A stretch of DNA of 8,947 nt from Bacteroidales bacterium (lineage in GTDB: Bacteria > Bacteroidota > Bacteroidia > Bacteroidales > Bacteroidaceae), in contig SFID01000110.1 of NCBI GenBank assembly GCA_004555425.1, positions 1 through 8,947 on the forward strand, in the 5' to 3' direction. The notes beneath the pieces are model-generated. The model searched no databases. It was not told the origin of the DNA and saw nothing but the letters and a program-made list of their open reading frames with translations. Below are positions 1 to 5,691 of the stretch, in pieces; positions within the stretch are counted from its first letter, which is position 1, and the number at the start of each line of letters is the position of its first letter. A program made the translations under genes and the position numbers.

Positions 1-2
1 AA

Positions 3-251
3 AAACGTGATGAAGTTCCTAAGGGAACTTTGTCTTGCCCTGACCGAATTATGGAGGTTTTTTATCAACTTCGTCACTATGAGGGGTCACATCTGCTACT
101 CTCTGTCTGTGGCCAGAAATTAATTCAGCAGACCCCAATTAGACAACAAGCGGTAATACGTCTGGTAATACAGAATATAGCGAAAAGTAAAAGAGCAGCT
201 CAACAACAGTCTCCCCAAAAAGCCAAAGCCACCCCCGCAAAAGCCCAATAA
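3..251 (+). CDS. 3' end of an unrecognised gene (partial at left edge)
   Basis: The frame is open from the left edge to a TAA at 249-251, giving about 82 residues. It is more likely the C-terminus of a longer protein than a complete small gene. An internal TTG (30) or ATG (51) could start a 66-73 residue protein, but neither has a convincing upstream signal. The visible part has a mixed helical-looking segment, with QAVIRLVIQNIAKSK near the middle. It ends in a low-complexity Ala/Gln/Lys/Pro tail (residues AAQQQSPQKAKATPAKAQ). I do not recognise the family. A terminator hairpin begins immediately after the stop codon, which supports a real gene end here. Confidence 0.4.
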   Translation, partial: KRDEVPKGTLSCPDRIMEVFYQLRHYEGSHLLLSVCGQKLIQQTPIRQQAVIRLVIQNIAKSKRAAQQQSPQKAKATPAKAQ

Positions 252-311
252 AAAAGGCATAACTCCCCGCACTAACTGAATCCAGCCAAGGTGTGGTGAA
301 TTATGCCTTTT
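252..311. terminator. Bidirectional hairpin terminator between the left-edge gene and tRNA-Arg
   Basis: A perfect 11-bp inverted repeat, AAAAGGCATAA (252-262) and TTATGCCTTTT (301-311), encloses a 38-nt loop. The loop itself has partial pairing between CCCCGCAC and GTGTGG. The arm ends are A-rich on one side and T-rich on the other, so transcripts from either direction would end in a U-run. It starts right at the stop codon of the left-edge reading frame and lies 10 bp beyond the 3' end of the minus-strand tRNA, so it can serve both. Confidence 0.6.
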
Positions 312-321
312 ATAGTTCAAG

Positions 322-396
322 TGATTCTGCAGGGATTCGAACCCTGGACCCACGCCTTAGAAGGGCGTTGCTCTAATCCAACTGAGCTACAGAACC
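322..396 (-). tRNA. tRNA-Arg (anticodon UCU)
   Basis: Read on the minus strand this folds as a complete cloverleaf of 75 nt. The acceptor stem is GGTTCTG/CAGAATC with one G-U pair and discriminator A. The D-arm carries AGCTCAGTTGGATTAGAGC. The anticodon stem is ACGCC/GGCGT around the 7-nt loop CTTCTAA, giving anticodon TCT. The T-arm contains GGTTCGAATCC. No CCA is encoded after the discriminator, so the CCA end must be added by nucleotidyltransferase. It decodes AGA and AGG codons. A strong Bacteroidetes-type promoter lies just upstream and a terminator hairpin just downstream. Confidence 0.95.
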
Positions 397-407
397 AAAA
401 CCGCGTG

Positions 408-439
408 CAAAGTTAGCGGTTTATTTTGGATATTCAAAA
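408..439 (-). promoter_or_regulatory. Promoter of tRNA-Arg (Bacteroidetes -33/-7 type)
   Basis: On the minus strand TAACTTTG (plus positions 408-415) matches the -7 consensus TAnnTTTG exactly. TTTTG (plus 435-439) lies 19 nt upstream, the usual spacing for the -33 TTTG box. Transcription would begin a few bases before the mature tRNA 5' end at 396. Confidence 0.7.
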
Positions 440-471
440 TTTTTTCTTGCAAATGTACTAGGCCATATATA

Positions 472-495
472 TACAACCTGACTTACAACCTGACT
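472..495. repeat. 12-bp perfect tandem duplication
   Basis: TACAACCTGACT occurs twice head to tail (472-483 and 484-495), just downstream of the 3' end of the polysaccharide deacetylase gene. It looks like a slippage duplication. No function is visible. Confidence 0.7.
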
Positions 496-516
496 CGTCG
501 GAATAAGTACTTCCTC

Positions 517-1560
517 TTAGAGTGTATCGCTGACAATAGCTCCGCTAGTTAGAGGCTGGCTATTAGGCACAAACTTGGGAGTGCTTGCAGGGAATGTATC
601 CTTAGCGGGTATGGCGGGCTGTTGCTTAGCTTTATTGGTTGTTGCGGGAGACTTGCCGCCGTAGGGTTTGATGTTGTGGTGGCAGATGTAGGAGGTGCTG
701 GTGAGGGTGCCAAAGCGGTAGCCTAGGTTCTTGTAGTACTGAATGATATGCGGAAGGGCCTGCACGGTGGTCTGTTTACCAGGAGCATCGTGCATGAGCA
801 GGCAGATGTCGTTGGCGTTGGACTTGCAGGAACTCCGAATAATCTTTTCTACGGGCACGTGAGCACCTGAGGCATCCTCTGAGCTGACATTCCAGTCCAC
901 ATACTGATAGCCGCGGTCGCGCACGGCCTGCGAGAGGCGAATCATGGTGAGCGGGTCGCCCGAGGCGCGGTAATACATCGTATTGCTGCTGCCGCCAGGG
1001 AAGCGAATGATATTGGTCGTTGAGCCTGTGTATTGCTTGATAACGCCCTGTATTTTATCGAGATCGGCAAAATACGTTTCGGTGGTTTTGTAGATGGAGG
1101 GGCTGTGCGAATAGGTGTGTGCGGCTATGGCGTGACCTTCTCTGTATGCCTCGCCAATGTATTTGAGGTTTGCCTTCGACTGTGCGGTCACGAAGAATGT
1201 AGCCTTGACGCCCTCGCGGCGGAGCACTTCAAGCACTTTGGGTGTGTTTGCTGAGGGTCCATCGTCGAAAGTGAGGTATATCACGCGTTCGCCTGCATGG
1301 TTGCCTCCCATGCGTGAGCCTTTCTCGCCCTGATAGCGTTGCATCACATCGGCGGCATCGGGGGCTTGGTAATTGTGTGCGGCGGCAGCAGTATCCTTCG
1401 GTGCTGGCTGCGTGGTGAGTGTATCTGGCGAGGTTTGCTCACTACATGTGAGGCTATCCGTCTGTTGGAGGGTATCTTGGGAATCAAGCGCGACATTTTT
1501 GGGCTGCTGTCCGCAGGCTACCAGCAAAAGCGCGAGGGAAAAGAGGAGTGATTTCTTCAT
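517..1560 (-). CDS. Lipoprotein polysaccharide deacetylase (NodB domain, carbohydrate esterase 4)
   Basis: A 347-residue protein, probably an envelope-anchored metal-dependent deacetylase of N-acetylated sugars in peptidoglycan or another polysaccharide. The N-terminus MKKSLLFSLALLLVAC is a lipoprotein signal with lipobox LVAC and lipidated Cys16. A Ser/Thr/Gln-rich linker runs to about residue 75. The NodB domain spans about 90-290 with all five CE4 motifs: TFDDGP (97-102; base D99, metal ligand D100), HTYSH (148-152; metal ligands H148 and H152), RFPGG (186-190), DWN (222-224) and LMHD (255-258, H257). The catalytic set looks intact. A Pro/Thr/Lys-rich tail of about 45 residues follows. The start is the only one that keeps the signal peptide. 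It is transcribed alone, divergent from recR. The true substrate (GlcNAc, MurNAc or another glycan) cannot be told from sequence. Confidence 0.9.
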   Translation of the reverse strand: MKKSLLFSLALLLVACGQQPKNVALDSQDTLQQTDSLTCSEQTSPDTLTTQPAPKDTAAAAHNYQAPDAADVMQRYQGEKGSRMGGNHAGERVIYLTFDDGPSANTPKVLEVLRREGVKATFFVTAQSKANLKYIGEAYREGHAIAAHTYSHSPSIYKTTETYFADLDKIQGVIKQYTGSTTNIIRFPGGSSNTMYYRASGDPLTMIRLSQAVRDRGYQYVDWNVSSEDASGAHVPVEKIIRSSCKSNANDICLLMHDAPGKQTTVQALPHIIQYYKNLGYRFGTLTSTSYICHHNIKPYGGKSPATTNKAKQQPAIPAKDTFPASTPKFVPNSQPLTSGAIVSDTL

Positions 1561-1582
1561 TTATTTTTATAGTTATGTACGA

Positions 1583-1618
1583 CAAATCTATGTAGCTCTT
1601 TTGTAGTTATTAGGCAAA
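1583..1618 (-). promoter_or_regulatory. Candidate promoter of the polysaccharide deacetylase
   Basis: On the minus strand TAGATTTG (plus 1583-1590) matches the Bacteroidetes -7 consensus TAnnTTTG. A TTTG (plus 1615-1618) is the nearest -33 candidate, but its 24-nt spacing is longer than usual. The predicted transcript would have a leader of only about 15-20 nt before the ATG at 1560. Confidence 0.45.
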
Positions 1619-1859
1619 GTTACCGCTTTATAATTATTAAGGAGACGCTACAGCCGTGATTTGTTGCAATCTATTAGGAAAATACTGGAACCGCGCAAGC
1701 AAATGCCAACTAGAGAGAGCAATTCTTTCAGCTAGAAGCACGGCTAGTAGGTCAAACCTCGCGCACTGGACGGTACAGCGGTGCCCTGGCATCTCGGATC
1801 TCGGATGGACATTTGATAATTATTGTAAACGAAAGGGGGCGCGGAATAAATATAAATCG

Positions 1860-1867
1860 TACCTTTG
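1860..1867 (+). promoter_or_regulatory. Candidate -7 element for the recR cluster
   Basis: TACCTTTG, followed by CGG, fits the TAnnTTTG consensus. It lies 71 bp before the recR ATG, so the leader would be about 65 nt. No TTTG sits at the ideal -33 distance. The nearest TTG (1823-1825) is 34 nt upstream, so the assignment rests on the -7 element alone. Confidence 0.45.
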
Positions 1868-1938
1868 CGGGGTCGCGTGCTGTGCCCGTGGCAACATCTT
1901 TGGTGGGCAATTCCCCTTTTTGCACCTATCTTCCACTT

Positions 1939-2550
1939 ATGAATCACGAACAATTTTCATCCAAGCTTCTTGAGCGCGCCGTTGGCGAAATGGCCAAACT
2001 CCCTGGTGTGGGCCGTCGCACCGCTCTGCGACTGGTGATGCACCTGCTGGGACAGCCTGCAACGGCAACGGCTGCTTTGACCGACAGTCTCAACCGCCTG
2101 CGCACAGAGGTGAAATATTGTCGTGTGTGCCACAATATCTCCGACACGGACCTGTGCGAGATTTGCAGCAACCCGTCCCGCGATGCCCGCACCATCTGTG
2201 TGGTGGAAAACATCCGCAGCGTCATGGCCATTGAGAACACGGGGCAGTATCGCGGTCTGTACCACGTGTTGGGCGGTGTCATTTCGCCGATGGATGGTGT
2301 TGGGCCTGGTGATTTGCAGATTGCTTCGCTGTTGGAGCGCGTGGCAGACGGGGAAGTGGACGAGGTAATACTCGCGCTCAATCCCACGATGGAGGGCGAC
2401 ACCACCGGCTTCTATATCCAGCGCCGCCTGAGCGGGCAATCCGTCAAAATGACCACGCTGGCCCGCGGCCTGAGTGTGGGCGACGATCTCGAATATGCCG
2501 ACGAGATGACGCTGGGCCGCTCGCTCGTAGCCCGCACACCGCTGACCTAA
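1939..2550 (+). CDS. recR: Recombination mediator RecR
   Basis: A 203-residue protein, the usual RecR length. RecR works with RecO (and RecF in some species) to load RecA onto SSB-coated single-stranded DNA at gaps, in the cytoplasm. Domains in order: helix-hairpin-helix around LPGVGRRTALR (21-31); a four-Cys zinc finger with C61, C64, C73 and C76; a Toprim domain from about residue 85 (ICVVEN, 86-91) to about 175, including the YHVLGG and ISPMDG segments and a LNPTMEGD motif; and a C-terminal segment VKMTTLARGLSVGDDLEYAD. The frame extends upstream to 1813, but the ATG at 1939 is chosen because MNHEQFSSKLLERAV begins where RecR proteins begin and the extra 42 residues are unlike the family. 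It is the first gene of the cluster that runs to 4805. Confidence 0.97.
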   Translation: MNHEQFSSKLLERAVGEMAKLPGVGRRTALRLVMHLLGQPATATAALTDSLNRLRTEVKYCRVCHNISDTDLCEICSNPSRDARTICVVENIRSVMAIENTGQYRGLYHVLGGVISPMDGVGPGDLQIASLLERVADGEVDEVILALNPTMEGDTTGFYIQRRLSGQSVKMTTLARGLSVGDDLEYADEMTLGRSLVARTPLT

Positions 2551-2591
2551 ACACATCAAGATCTCCTTCTTTTCTTCACTACTTTGATTCT

Positions 2592-3020
2592 ATGTTTTAT
2601 CCCCGCATACATTTCTTCGCAGCCCATGTGCTGGCCGCCCTCCTCTACCTCTGTTTTGAGCAGGGGTGGTTGGCCGCTGGCTTCATCGCAGGCAAAGATT
2701 TGAACTACACACTCAGTGTGCTGGCTGTAGCCATCACCTTGGGCGGCGTGTATCTCTGCTTGCGCCTCCTGTCGTTGCAGCGCATCCGCCAACGTTTCCA
2801 AGGCATCAGTCAGGAGGAAGCCGCGCGCCGCTACCAACAGGTGGCGGGTTGGCGCACTGCCCTCCTCCTTATCGTCTATCTGACGGACATCCTCCTTTAC
2901 TTTGGCAGCGCAGACTATGCCAGTTCGGCCAAGTACTGCCTGATTATCGCGCTCATTGCGGCCGTGTTCTGCTGGCCCTCAAAGAGCGAACAGCAATCCC
3001 TCACGACGGACAACGCCTAG
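2592..3020 (+). CDS. Small integral membrane protein of unknown function
   Basis: 142 residues with four predicted membrane segments at about 8-31, 40-60, 87-106 and 114-129. The loop between segments 2 and 3 is basic and helical (QRIRQRFQGISQEEAARRYQQ, about 63-83) and is probably cytoplasmic. The C-terminal tail is short and polar. I recognise no enzymatic motif. It starts 41 bp after recR and ends 21 bp before the glycosyltransferase, all on one strand, so co-transcription is likely. Its position beside a glycosyltransferase hints at an envelope role, but that is only context. The ATG at 2592 is the first in frame and begins directly with a hydrophobic segment. Confidence 0.75.
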   Translation: MFYPRIHFFAAHVLAALLYLCFEQGWLAAGFIAGKDLNYTLSVLAVAITLGGVYLCLRLLSLQRIRQRFQGISQEEAARRYQQVAGWRTALLLIVYLTDILLYFGSADYASSAKYCLIIALIAAVFCWPSKSEQQSLTTDNA

Positions 3021-3041
3021 CCCCTACCCTTTCTCTTTCCC

Positions 3042-4259
3042 ATGAAACTGAGCATTATTATTGTCAACTATAACGTCAAGTACTTTGTCCACCAATGTCT
3101 GGACTCCATCTTCCGCTCCGATATTGAGCAGAAGCAGGTGGAGGTGTTCGTGGTGGACAATGCCTCCTCCGATGGCAGCATCAGTTATCTGAAGAAGCAC
3201 TTCCCCGCCCGCCAATATCCGCGGTTGCACCTCATTGCCAACTCGCGCAACGTGGGCTTCGGGCGTGCGAACAACCAAGCCCTACGCCGCGCCAACGGCG
3301 AGTACATCCTCTTTCTCAATCCCGACACTCTGCTGCACTCGGAAACCCTCAGCCGTTGTCTGGAATACGCCGATGCCCATCCCCAGATGGGCGCGCTGGG
3401 CACGATGATGCTACGCGCCGACGGTTCGTTCGCCTTTGAATCGCGCCGCGGCCTGCCCACGCCTTGGGTGGCTATGTGCAAGATGACGGGCCTGAGCCAC
3501 CTCTTCCCCCAAAGCCGCACGTTTGGCAAGTACTACATGCGCTATCTGGACAAGGAACAGCCCGTGGAGATAGACATCATCTCGGGGGCATTTTTCCTGG
3601 CGCGCCACAGTGCGCTCAACAAGACGGGAGGCTTTGACGAAGACTATTTCATGTACGGCGAAGACGTTGACCTCTCCTATCGCCTGAAGCAGAATGGCTA
3701 CGAGAACCACTACGTGCCCTATCCCATCCTGCACTACAAGGGCGAGAGCACGCACAAGAACACGTTTCGCTACGTGCACGTCTTCTACAACGCTATGCTC
3801 ATCTTCTTCAAGAAGCATTTCCACACGTACTATCTCGGTGCGTCCATCCCCATCCGCATGGCCATCTACTTCAAGGCCATGCTCAGCCTCATCTACCAAC
3901 AGGCCAAAGCCTTCCACAAATACCTGCTCCCCGTCAAGCGATACAAGAAGCACAAGTTCATCTACGTGGGTAGCCACCGCGAACCCGTGGAAGAGATGGC
4001 GGAACGCTGGTGGCTGGATTTGCTCCACGTAGAAGCCTCTCAGCATATCGGTCCTGAACTGTTGCCCGATGAACTCCTCTCGCGATTTGGCATCAACGAT
4101 GTCTATACACACGTCGTTTACGATGCCCAGGATTTCAACTATGGCGAAATCCTCGATGCTTTCCACCAAAGCCGCCACCACGCCCATATCGGCATCTACC
4201 ATCCCGGCGAAAACGTGCTCATCACGGCTTCGCGGGTCTATGAAGTTACTGAAGAATAA
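3042..4259 (+). CDS. Family 2 glycosyltransferase (WbbL/rhamnosyltransferase-like) with extra C-terminal domain
   Basis: 405 residues. The GT-A domain covers about 1-260 and would transfer a sugar from a nucleotide-sugar donor during cell-surface glycan synthesis at the inner face of the membrane. Visible motifs: LSIIIVNYN at the N-terminus; VVDNASSDGS (37-46), which binds the nucleotide; NVGFGRANNQ (70-79); FLNPDT (91-96) as the metal-binding DxD equivalent; SGAFFLARHSAL (181-192); and GGFDEDYFMYGEDVDLSYR (196-214), whose E207-D208 pair is the likely catalytic base region. Residues 270-300 form an amphipathic or hydrophobic stretch. Residues 305-405 form a separate domain opening with KFIYVGS. 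Donor and acceptor are unknown. The WbbL likeness suggests a deoxysugar such as rhamnose, but this is weak. It is 18 bp upstream of the GNAT gene. Confidence 0.88.
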   Translation: MKLSIIIVNYNVKYFVHQCLDSIFRSDIEQKQVEVFVVDNASSDGSISYLKKHFPARQYPRLHLIANSRNVGFGRANNQALRRANGEYILFLNPDTLLHSETLSRCLEYADAHPQMGALGTMMLRADGSFAFESRRGLPTPWVAMCKMTGLSHLFPQSRTFGKYYMRYLDKEQPVEIDIISGAFFLARHSALNKTGGFDEDYFMYGEDVDLSYRLKQNGYENHYVPYPILHYKGESTHKNTFRYVHVFYNAMLIFFKKHFHTYYLGASIPIRMAIYFKAMLSLIYQQAKAFHKYLLPVKRYKKHKFIYVGSHREPVEEMAERWWLDLLHVEASQHIGPELLPDELLSRFGINDVYTHVVYDAQDFNYGEILDAFHQSRHHAHIGIYHPGENVLITASRVYEVTEE

Positions 4260-4277
4260 TCCTTTCCCCCTATCCCC

Positions 4278-4805
4278 GTGATTTTCCTCCGTGCCCTTGA
4301 ACCCGAAGACCTCGACCTGCTCTATGAAGTGGAGAACGATGAGCGCGCGTGGAGCGTCAGTGCTTCGCGCACACATTTCTCGCGCTTTTCCCTGCGACAA
4401 TATCTGGCTGGCCAACCCGCCGATGCGTTCCAAGCGGGCGAACTGCGGCTGGTGATTGCGGACGGCAAGGAGGCGGTCGGGCTCATCGACCTCACCAACT
4501 TTTCGCCCATGGACGGCAGGGCGGAGGTCTGCATCCTGATTTGCCCGGCCCATCGCGGTAAAGGCTATGCCCGCGCTGCCCTCGGCCTGCTGGAGAACTA
4601 CGCGCGGCAGTTTCTGCGCATCCGTATGCTCTACGCGCTCATCTCCGCCCGCCACAATCCAGTCAGCCTCCGTCTCTTTGCATCTGCCCAGTACGAACAA
4701 GTAGCCACTCTGCCTGCTTGGCACAACCGCGGTGGCGAATACGAAGACGTGGTCCTCATACAGAAATTTCTTGATAGCCCGCAAAGGGCTGGCGAACGCA
4801 CCTAG
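4278..4805 (+). CDS. GNAT-family N-acetyltransferase
   Basis: 175 residues, usual length for a RimJ/SpeG-like GNAT. It would transfer an acetyl group from acetyl-CoA to an amine. The N-terminus IFLRALEPEDLDLLYEVEND is the typical RxLxxEDLxLLY opening. The acetyl-CoA pyrophosphate loop is RGKGYA (93-98), followed by the helix ALGLLENYA. LISARHNPVSLRLFASAQYEQV (121-142) is the conserved beta-strand and helix where N127 and S130 normally lie near CoA. The start is GTG at 4278, 18 bp after the glycosyltransferase stop. No in-frame ATG lies near enough to keep the conserved N-terminus, so GTG is accepted. The substrate (sugar amine, polyamine or protein N-terminus) is unknown. It is the last gene before a strong terminator. 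Confidence 0.88.
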   Translation: MIFLRALEPEDLDLLYEVENDERAWSVSASRTHFSRFSLRQYLAGQPADAFQAGELRLVIADGKEAVGLIDLTNFSPMDGRAEVCILICPAHRGKGYARAALGLLENYARQFLRIRMLYALISARHNPVSLRLFASAQYEQVATLPAWHNRGGEYEDVVLIQKFLDSPQRAGERT

Positions 4806-4832
4806 CCGTGCCTTCGCCGCCATACCATCTAC

Positions 4833-4867
4833 GCAGCGAAGCCTTCCAGCCTCTCGCTGCCTTTTTT
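4833..4867 (+). terminator. Rho-independent terminator of the recR-to-acetyltransferase cluster
   Basis: A perfect 7-bp GC-rich stem GCAGCGA (4833-4839) / TCGCTGC (4854-4860) with a 14-nt loop is followed by C and six T residues (4862-4867). It lies 28 bp past the acetyltransferase stop codon. Confidence 0.75.
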
Positions 4868-4880
4868 ATAGGCAAGCGGT

Positions 4881-4980
4881 AAGGCTCAAGAAAATTTTCA
4901 AGGTCTGAAAATATTTTTTCATGGCGTGAAAATAAAATATCGCGGCTGAAAATAAAGTAACTACTCAGGTCGAAAATTAT
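4881..4980. repeat. Array of about five imperfect ~20-bp repeats with hairpin core
   Basis: Units of 19-21 bp start at about 4881, 4900, 4921, 4941 and 4961. They share the core GG-x-(C/G)-TGAAAATA. Two adjacent junctions fold as hairpins with the same stem: ATTTTCA-AGGTC-TGAAAAT (4894-4912) and TTTTCA-TGGCG-TGAAAA (4916-4932). The stem bases are kept while the 5-nt loop differs. The units are contiguous and diverged, with no spacers. On the minus strand the ~21-bp period gives a heptad-like peptide pattern in an open frame (4756-5079), which I do not regard as a gene. Confidence 0.6.
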
Positions 4981-5116
4981 TGGCAAGGAAGGTAGTTCGG
5001 CACGTCCCTTCAGGGCGCTCTTCCCACTCAGCGCACCATGCGCACCTGTTATTTTGATTTCAATTGGGGGCTTCCCCAACCTTTACTCATTCCTCATTCC
5101 TAATTTTTAATTTCCC

Positions 5117-5536
5117 ATGACCCACAACGAACTGGAGGATTTCCTATCCGAGAAGGGCGTGAAGCCAACCGCCAACCGTATTCTGGTGGTTCGCGAACTG
5201 ATGCAAGTGTCCCACCCTGTGAGCCTGGCCGACGTAGAGACCTTACTGCATTTCTCCATGGACAAGGCCAGCATCTTTCGCGTGCTTGAACTCTTCGCAG
5301 AGAAGGACATCGTACACGTGATAGAGGACGGCAGCCGCTCGCTCAAGTACGAAATGTGTCCAGGCTCCTCCCACCATTCGCCCGACGACCAGCACGTGCA
5401 TTTCTATTGCGAACAGTGCAAGCAGACCTTCTGCTTCGAAACGATGAAAGTGCCCCTAGTAGAAATCCCCGAAGGATTCCGCGCCCACGCCATCAATTAT
5501 ATGATAAAAGGCGTGTGCCCGAAGTGCGCCCGATAG
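5117..5536 (+). CDS. Fur-superfamily metal-responsive transcriptional repressor
   Basis: 139 residues, normal Fur length. The N-terminal winged helix (about 1-80) includes KPTANRILVVREL (16-28) and the recognition helix region MDKASIFRVLELFAEKDIVH (48-67). The C-terminal half is the metal-binding dimerisation domain. H93 and H95 lie in QHVHFYCEQC, and the two CxxC pairs C98/C101 and C134/C137 form the structural zinc site. H86, H87, E108 and H124 are further possible ligands. In E. coli Fur the equivalent HHDH segment contains a ligand Asp; here it is Val94. Whether it senses iron, zinc or peroxide therefore cannot be settled from sequence, and Fur, Zur or PerR all remain possible. It is a single-gene unit with its own terminator overlapping its stop codon. 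Confidence 0.88.
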   Translation: MTHNELEDFLSEKGVKPTANRILVVRELMQVSHPVSLADVETLLHFSMDKASIFRVLELFAEKDIVHVIEDGSRSLKYEMCPGSSHHSPDDQHVHFYCEQCKQTFCFETMKVPLVEIPEGFRAHAINYMIKGVCPKCAR

Positions 5537-5554
5537 CGTTTTGCTATCATTTTT
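5532..5554 (+). terminator. Terminator overlapping the Fur-family stop codon
   Basis: GATAGC (5532-5537), loop GTTTT, GCTATC (5543-5548), then ATTTTT. The TAG stop codon at 5534-5536 lies inside the left arm, so the last codons double as terminator stem. Confidence 0.65.
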
Positions 5555-5580
5555 CCCAAAATATCAATCTACTGGCAACT

Positions 5581-5607
5581 TTTGCTAGTGAATTTTTGCT
5601 AAATTTG
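5581..5607 (+). promoter_or_regulatory. Promoter of the secreted 475-residue protein
   Basis: TAAATTTG (5600-5607), followed by CGG, matches the Bacteroidetes -7 consensus. TTTG at 5581-5584 is the nearest -33 candidate, but the spacing is only 15 nt, so the -33 assignment is uncertain. The start site would fall near 5612, leaving a leader of about 80 nt before the ATG at 5692. Confidence 0.55.
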
Positions 5608-5623
5608 CGGTCGTTATCAGCGT

Positions 5624-5662
5624 AGATACGGCCCAGAGGATGCTCTTCCTCGGTGCGTATCT
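5624..5662 (+). promoter_or_regulatory. Hairpin in the 5' leader of the secreted protein gene
   Basis: A two-tier stem: outer AGATACG (5624-5630) / CGTATCT (5656-5662) and inner GAGGA (5636-5640) / TCCTC (5647-5651) around TGCTCT, with CC/GG able to pair between them past a bulged A. It lies wholly within the predicted leader, between the promoter and the start codon, and has no U-run behind it. It is therefore more likely a leader structure (stability or translation control) than a terminator. No known riboswitch class is recognised. Confidence 0.45.
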
Positions 5663-5691
5663 TCCTAAACAGCAATTCTAACAACTAAGTT

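Larger units (their letters stand above)
1561..1938. other. Divergent intergenic region between the deacetylase and recR
   Basis: These 378 bp separate two divergent genes. They hold a candidate promoter for each direction and a small tandem repeat, ATCTCGG twice at 1791-1804. The open frames here (1656-1973 on plus, 1744-1953 on minus) have no recognisable domain or protein-like character. I see no riboswitch or RNA fold I can name. Confidence 0.5.
4806..5116. other. Noncoding region between the acetyltransferase and the Fur-family gene
   Basis: These 311 bp hold the terminator at 4833-4867 and the ~20-bp repeat array at 4881-4980. They also hold a short hairpin TTGGGG-GCTT-CCCCAA (5064-5079), and a tandem CTCATTC pair (5086-5099) followed by the related CTAATTT just before the Fur-family start. 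No convincing TAnnTTTG promoter was found upstream of 5117. TATTTTG (5050-5056) is the nearest weak match. No gene is evident. Confidence 0.5.

Noticed and set aside
120..353. 77-residue minus-strand frame covering part of tRNA-Arg
   Set aside because: It begins inside the tRNA gene and runs through the terminator hairpin, so it is not a plausible gene.
1656..1973. 105-residue plus-strand frame in the deacetylase-recR intergenic region
   Set aside because: It overlaps the recR promoter and start in another frame, and its composition (scattered Cys, Trp and Arg) is not protein-like.
3411..4823. 470-residue open frame on the minus strand opposite the glycosyltransferase and acetyltransferase genes
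   Set aside because: It is antisense to two well-supported genes with intact motifs, shows no recognisable domain, and is explained by the GC-rich codon pattern of the plus strand.
4881..4980. CRISPR array
   Set aside because: The units are contiguous and diverged with no unique spacers, and no cas genes are present.
4756..5079. 107-residue minus-strand frame with heptad-like FSRxxxI pattern
   Set aside because: The pattern results from the ~20-bp DNA repeats read in frame. The frame overlaps the acetyltransferase 3' end and the terminator and shows no homology I recognise.
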